Positions 60,126 through 64,000 of a stretch of 64,000 bases of DNA are shown one piece after another. The notes beneath the pieces are model-generated. The model ran no database searches. It saw only the letters and a program-made list of their open reading frames with translations, and had not been told where the DNA came from. Both the position numbers and the translations under genes were made by a program. The stretch is from Acidisoma cellulosilyticum (lineage in GTDB: Bacteria; Pseudomonadota; Alphaproteobacteria; Acetobacterales; Acetobacteraceae): contig NZ_JAESVA010000004.1 in assembly GCF_020621385.1 (NCBI RefSeq), positions 124,001 to 188,000 of the forward strand, read 5' to 3'. Each line of letters begins with the position of its first letter. Position 1 is the first letter of the stretch.

Positions 60126-61111
60126 GGTTTGCCGAAATGCTTCACGTTGGTGAAGTTCTTGATGAAGCGATGACGGGTTGCGAGCAGCCGGAAAGTCTTA
60201 CTGTCCAAGGGCGGCTCATCCAGCGCGGCGATATTCGCTTCGGCGAAGGCGGGCACATGCATGGAGGTGATGGCCGTCGTGATGCCGGGGTCTGCCAGGA
60301 CGAATTTGATGGCGAGTGCCGCGAGGGAACTGGCATGGGCTGGAATGAATCCCTCCAGCGCCGCGACTTTTTCGATGTAGCTGCTGCGCGGCACCGTGCC
60401 GTCGAAATAGTCACGCCGGAAATCGCCCTCCGCGAAGACCGTGTCGGGCGTCAGGAAGCCGGTGAGGCCGCCCTCATCCAGAATGCAGCGCGCGATGACC
60501 GCAACCTTATGCGTCACGCAGAAAGGCACCAGCACTTCCAGCGCCGTGGGGTCGAAGATATTGACGATGGTCTGCACGCTGTCGATGAGACCGCTGGCAA
60601 CGATGGGCAGCACCATGTCGGAGCGATGATCCGGCACCGAAATGCCGATCTGCCTGACCTTGCCTTGGCGTTTCAGGGTCTGCAGCTCCTCCATCCAATC
60701 GCCGTCGATGCCCCAATTGGCCCAATAGGTATGGAGTTGGAGAAGATCGACATGATCCAGCCCCATGGCGCGGAGCGATGCCTCGCAGGAGGCTGTGACC
60801 TGGCCTTTGGGAAAGGCGGCCTCGGCGGGAACCGGCGTTCCCCATTGCGTGATGCCGGCGAGCCCTTCGACCTTGGTCGCGACGAAAGGCTTCTCGCCCT
60901 GCCATTGGCCGAGCGCGACGCCGAGGATGAATTCGGATTCGCCGTAGCCCCGCGCGGTATCGATGAAGGTCACGCCACGATCGAGGGCGAGGTGAAGGGC
61001 GCGGATCGAGTCTGCCTCGCTCTGCGCGCCGAACCAGCCCGCGAAACCCATGGCACCGAAGCCGAGCCGGCTGACCTTCTGGCCACTCCGCGCGAAATCC
61101 GCATATTGCAT
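60122..61111 (-). CDS. Aldo/keto reductase
   Basis: 329 residues. The catalytic Asp/Tyr pair is in FIDTARGYGESE, and the Lys and His follow in TKVEG and LLQLHTYW. The NADPH-binding C-terminal part (ITSMHVPAFAEANIAAL) is typical. It belongs to the branch similar to YghZ/L-fucose-dehydrogenase-like enzymes that act on sugars or their lactones. It is separated from the desaturase by a repeat-bearing gap and overlaps the creatininase gene by four bases. Confidence 0.9.
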   Translation of the reverse strand: MQYADFARSGQKVSRLGFGAMGFAGWFGAQSEADSIRALHLALDRGVTFIDTARGYGESEFILGVALGQWQGEKPFVATKVEGLAGITQWGTPVPAEAAFPKGQVTASCEASLRAMGLDHVDLLQLHTYWANWGIDGDWMEELQTLKRQGKVRQIGISVPDHRSDMVLPIVASGLIDSVQTIVNIFDPTALEVLVPFCVTHKVAVIARCILDEGGLTGFLTPDTVFAEGDFRRDYFDGTVPRSSYIEKVAALEGFIPAHASSLAALAIKFVLADPGITTAITSMHVPAFAEANIAALDEPPLDSKTFRLLATRHRFIKNFTNVKHFGKP

Positions 61112-61122
61112 GGTCGGTCCTT

Positions 61123-61226
61123 AGAGCAGATCCCGGTCAGATGGAATCATCTGCCGGGTAAAGATGCTCGCAAAAACAATAAACTAGAGCGGCGTCTGTG
61201 AGCGTAAGCGAACAGGAAACGCTCTA
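61123..61226. repeat. Dispersed palindromic repeat elements
   Basis: The first element starts TAGAGCAGATCCCGG and folds as CCCGG(T)CAGATG-GAAT-CATCTGCCGGG (61132-61158). The second is bounded by TAGAGCG (61185-61191) and CGCTCTA (61220-61226). A diverged relative lies at 57587-57629. They fill the gap between desaturase and aldo/keto reductase. Confidence 0.6.
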
Positions 61227-62285
61227 CTGCGTGCGGGTTTCGGGCAAGGTGCGGCGCGCGAAATGATAAGGGTCACGCCGCTGCCGCCAGAGGGTCGGGA
61301 TGATTTCGCGGTAAGCTTCCCACAGACCGTTATAGGGACGCGGGCAATCCGCCTTCACGGCTTCATGCAAGGCGGCCAAGGCGTGATAGGGCACCATGGG
61401 AAACATGTGGTGCTCCACATGATAGTTCATGTTCCAATACAGAAACCGGAAGACCGGGTTCATATAGATTGTGCGGCTGTTCAGCCGGTGATCCAGAACG
61501 TCTTCCTGCAGGCCCGCATGTTGCGTGATCCCGAAGACGATCAGCAGCCAGGCGCCGTAGAAGGTCGGCAGGCCGATCACCATGGCCGGCAGGATGGAAT
61601 GCAGTGCCAGGCAGGCGACCACAACAGCCAGCAGAACGGCGATGTAGAGTCGCGCATACAGGAAGACCTTGGGGCGCTCCATCTCGGGGATATAGGTCAT
61701 CTCCGCCGGCGTCAGACGGCCGCGCGCATGCAGGACAATCTGGCGCAGCGAAGCGGGGCCGCTTTTCAACGAAAAGATGTTGAGGATGACATTCATCACC
61801 TGCGCCGGGCGCGGCACCGCGATTTCCGGGTCGCGCCCGACGATGATGGTATCGGTATGATGCCGCGCATGGCTCCACCGCCAGACAGTCGGTTCGCGCA
61901 GCAGCATGAAGCTGGCGATGACATAGACGACGTCATTCATCCAACGCGTTTTGAACGCGGTGCCGTGGCCGCATTCATGCCAGCGGCTGTCGGATGACGA
62001 GCCATAGAGCACGCCGTAAGCGATGACGAAGGGAAGCGCCCACCAGGAACCCCAGAAGACGATCATCCCTGCCGCCGTGCCGGCGAGCAGGGTGAACCAC
62101 AGCAGCGTGTCGCGGATGGCCGGCCCGTCACTGCGGCGCATGAGCGCTTTCAGCTGCGCCCGCGGCAGCGGCGTCGCATACCAGGAGGCGGCGCTGAGCC
62201 CCTTCTCCACGGCGAGACGGGAATCTTCCCCGGTCAGGCTGTAATTCCGCATGCGGGCAGCACTCATAGCGGCTGTGGCACTCAT
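61224..62285 (-). CDS. Membrane fatty-acid desaturase/hydroxylase family protein
   Basis: 353 residues from ATG 62285 (GAGAGGCGAAAG upstream). All three histidine boxes of the diiron membrane desaturases are present: HECGH (103-107), HARHH (139-143) and HVEHH near residue 290. Four membrane segments are predicted, in two pairs. The wording HECGHGTAFK is close to that of alkane-hydroxylase/xylene-type and carotenoid-ketolase-type relatives as well as lipid desaturases. It lies 34 bases after the sugar isomerase gene, an unusual place for such an enzyme. Confidence 0.9.
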   Translation of the reverse strand: MSATAAMSAARMRNYSLTGEDSRLAVEKGLSAASWYATPLPRAQLKALMRRSDGPAIRDTLLWFTLLAGTAAGMIVFWGSWWALPFVIAYGVLYGSSSDSRWHECGHGTAFKTRWMNDVVYVIASFMLLREPTVWRWSHARHHTDTIIVGRDPEIAVPRPAQVMNVILNIFSLKSGPASLRQIVLHARGRLTPAEMTYIPEMERPKVFLYARLYIAVLLAVVVACLALHSILPAMVIGLPTFYGAWLLIVFGITQHAGLQEDVLDHRLNSRTIYMNPVFRFLYWNMNYHVEHHMFPMVPYHALAALHEAVKADCPRPYNGLWEAYREIIPTLWRQRRDPYHFARRTLPETRTQ

Positions 62286-62319
62286 CTTTCGCCTCTCGCG
62301 ATTGTGGCGTGTCGCGTTG

Positions 62320-63225
62320 TCAAACGCCGAGCGCGCGCAGCTTGCCGTCCAGGAACTTCTTGGCCCGCGGCACGTCCGTCTCATCCAGGTGTTCGATGAC
62401 GATCGGGATATTCGGATGCTTCTCGGACAGGCGCTTGAGATAGTAGTCGTAGTTCAGCGCGCCGAGGCCGGGGGCGGGCAGTTCGATCGACCCGACGCCG
62501 CGGAAGGAATGCGCTTCCGAGGCATCGATCTCAGCATGCTTCTCGCTCGTCTCCATCGACCGCTTGACGTCCTTGGCATGGGCGATGCGGACATGGCCGG
62601 CGAGCGTGTCGAAGATCTGCTTCAGCACCGCGTCCATTTTATCGATATTGTGATCCTCGAAGTAATTCGTGGGATCCATGAGCAGGCCGAGGCCGGGGTG
62701 ATCGACTTCGGCGAAGACGCGCACCGTCTCCTCCACCGAGCCGATGACGTTATTGACATAGGTTTCCAGCAGGAAGACTGCGCCATGGTCATAGGCGACC
62801 TGAGAGAGTTCGGCGATGACTTTCCGGCAATCCTCGAACCCTTCTTCCGTCTTGTTCTTGGGGTGATGCACCCAATCGGATTCCGTATTGAAGGTGCCGG
62901 TCTCGGAAATCACATAAGGCGTGCCGAAGTTGCGCGCATTGCGGATGATGGCCTTGAGGTAGTCGAGCCGGCGCTTCCGCTCATCCGGATCGGGATGCAC
63001 GATATTGGTATAGCCCGAGATGGCGCAGATCGGCAGGTTGTAGTCCCGGAACGTTTCCCGGACCAGCTTCGCCTTCTCGACGGTGATCGAATCCGGGGTC
63101 GAGAAATCGATATCCTTGAAGGCAAGGTCGAGCTGCACCGTATTGAAGCCGATCGCCTTTATTTTCCGCGCCTGCTCGGCAAGGGCGTAAGGAAAGTATC
63201 CGCTGAAGATTCCGACCTGTTGCAT
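62320..63225 (-). CDS. Sugar phosphate isomerase/epimerase (TIM barrel)
   Basis: 301 residues of the AP-endonuclease-2-like TIM barrel. Metal-ligand candidates follow the family pattern: an early acidic strand (GFNTVQLDLAF), VFLLETYVNN (Glu), LLMDPTNYF (Asp), VRIAHAKDVK (His) and the last IPIVIEHLDE (Glu). Members include IolE, IolH-like and tagatose/psicose 3-epimerases. It lies 40 bases after a Gfo/Idh/MocA gene, a common pairing in inositol or ketose pathways. Confidence 0.92.
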   Translation of the reverse strand: MQQVGIFSGYFPYALAEQARKIKAIGFNTVQLDLAFKDIDFSTPDSITVEKAKLVRETFRDYNLPICAISGYTNIVHPDPDERKRRLDYLKAIIRNARNFGTPYVISETGTFNTESDWVHHPKNKTEEGFEDCRKVIAELSQVAYDHGAVFLLETYVNNVIGSVEETVRVFAEVDHPGLGLLMDPTNYFEDHNIDKMDAVLKQIFDTLAGHVRIAHAKDVKRSMETSEKHAEIDASEAHSFRGVGSIELPAPGLGALNYDYYLKRLSEKHPNIPIVIEHLDETDVPRAKKFLDGKLRALGV

Positions 63226-63265
63226 CTGTGTTGTTCTCCTCTGTTCTTATTGGTCTTGTCGGCGT

Positions 63266-64000
63266 TCAATAGCCGAATTCGGAAAGCTTAACGGTCCGCT
63301 GGTCCGAGACCGAGCGGTAGGCGGCTTCGATCAGCGCCATGGTGGCGAGATTGTCCTCGGCACTTAGCGCCGGGTGCGTGTCGGTGGCGAGCGCGTATTG
63401 CAATTGCTCCATCACGCCCGCAAAGGCCTGGGGAAACCAGCGCGTCGTCCAGGTCGGTTCGACCCATTTGCCGTCGGTCGTCACTTGCGAGGAATAGCGG
63501 AAGGTGGAGGGCGAGCCGTTCGGATAGTCCGGCCAGCCGATGCTGCCCTGAGCAATGCCTGCCGTGCCTTCGACCCGCCATTTGATGTAGATATCGCCCT
63601 CATACCCCTTGGCCCGGGGCCCGGCCCAGACATCTTCCAGCGAAAGCGCGATGACCCCGGAACGGAAGGTGAGGGTGGAGATGCAGATACCGTCCTGATG
63701 CGCGAATTCGGTGCGCGGATCGGGGCGCACGGTCGTCGAAATCGCTTCGACCTCGCCGAATAGATGGCGCAGCACATCGAGATGATGGATCGACATATTG
63801 AGCAGCGTCAGCCGCCCGTAGTCGCGCAGGAAGGGCTGCCAATGCGGAATGGCGCGCATATCGATGCTGGCCATGACGGGCGTGCCGAGGGCGCCGCGAT
63901 CCAGCACCTGTTTCAGCACGCGCATGGATTGATCGAAGCGCATGTTCTGATTGACCGACAGGATCTTGCCCGCGGCCTTGGCTTCCGCGACCAGCGCCTC
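63266..64000 (-). CDS. Gfo/Idh/MocA family oxidoreductase (5' end off the window)
   Basis: The reading frame is open to the right edge, so only the last 244 residues are visible and the N-terminal Rossmann domain is outside. The visible part opens EALVAEAKAAGKILSVNQN, which follows the usual EKP helix, then TPVMASIDMRAIPHWQPFLRDYGRLTLLNMSIHHLDVLRHLF, typical of the C-terminal substrate domain, with H-x-x-D. It resembles the Gfo/Idh protein at 1904 in its end region. Together with the isomerase it probably handles a sugar or cyclitol. Confidence 0.88.
   Translation of the reverse strand, partial: EALVAEAKAAGKILSVNQNMRFDQSMRVLKQVLDRGALGTPVMASIDMRAIPHWQPFLRDYGRLTLLNMSIHHLDVLRHLFGEVEAISTTVRPDPRTEFAHQDGICISTLTFRSGVIALSLEDVWAGPRAKGYEGDIYIKWRVEGTAGIAQGSIGWPDYPNGSPSTFRYSSQVTTDGKWVEPTWTTRWFPQAFAGVMEQLQYALATDTHPALSAEDNLATMALIEAAYRSVSDQRTVKLSEFGY

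Noticed and set aside
1-64000. Mobile elements, prophage, CRISPR or toxin-antitoxin loci
   Set aside because: No transposase, integrase, phage structural gene, regularly spaced repeats or toxin-like small gene pairs were seen.

Overview
The window reads as chromosomal DNA of a GC-rich alphaproteobacterium. The porin type, the dense ATGA/TTGA-overlapping operons, the ACS-type anion symporter and the alphaproteobacterial intergenic palindromes fit Acetobacteraceae or a related Rhodospirillales lineage. This placement is an inference from gene content; the window holds no rRNA or tRNA. I see no insertion sequence, prophage, CRISPR array or origin. Nearly all of it is accessory catabolism, transport and local regulation.

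Region 1 (1-9553) is a sugar or sugar-acid locus. An IclR regulator heads a leftward operon (COG3618 lactonase-like amidohydrolase, rhamnose-mutarotase-like protein, Gfo/Idh/MocA oxidoreductase, CaiB/BaiF CoA-transferase, and a binding-protein-like ORF without a signal peptide that runs off the left edge). Diverging from it are a CUT1 binding protein, two permeases (no ATPase) and a mandelate-racemase-type dehydratase. Two MFS genes follow (9638-12420), separated by two strong inverted repeats.

Region 2 (12660-22163) is one tightly coupled operon: a complete peptide-type ABC transporter (two permeases, two ATPases, one Tat-type binding protein) interleaved with three different amidase-signature hydrolases, each with an intact Lys-Ser-Ser triad. 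Every junction from the second permease onward is a 4-base overlap, two of them using TTG starts.

Region 3 (22160-34447) holds a leftward CheB-CheR-PAS-kinase fusion, a receiver protein and a thioredoxin-like ferredoxin; a DipZ-type thiol-redox membrane protein; an alpha/beta hydrolase divergent from a winged-helix/TolB-like/TPR regulator; a MEKHLA/PAS protein; a LacI regulator divergent from a phytanoyl-CoA-dioxygenase-like enzyme; and a small secreted protein.

Region 4 (34522-45119) is an IclR-flanked ribose-type ABC transporter followed by an unfamiliar TIM-barrel-like protein, a DUF2188 protein, a deacetylase-type amidohydrolase preceded by an 11-codon mini-ORF, a D-threonine-aldolase-type PLP enzyme and a convergent FAD amine-oxidase-like protein.

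Region 5 (45253-53115) carries an HxlR-EmrA-EmrB efflux operon with a clear operator, a porin, a DoxX-like protein, a luciferase-like oxidoreductase and another DHA2 exporter.

Region 6 (53227-57469) is the most interesting part. It is a nitrile-degradation operon with a cobalt-type nitrile hydratase whose beta subunit is encoded as two separate proteins overlapping by TGATG, plus a His-rich activator and an amidase. The divergent AraC regulator appears to begin at an ATC codon.

Region 7 (57643-64000) is a leftward carbohydrate cluster (Gfo/Idh/MocA, TIM-barrel isomerase, fatty-acid desaturase, aldo/keto reductase, creatininase-family hydrolase, DUF4432 epimerase-like protein) with copies of a dispersed palindromic repeat.
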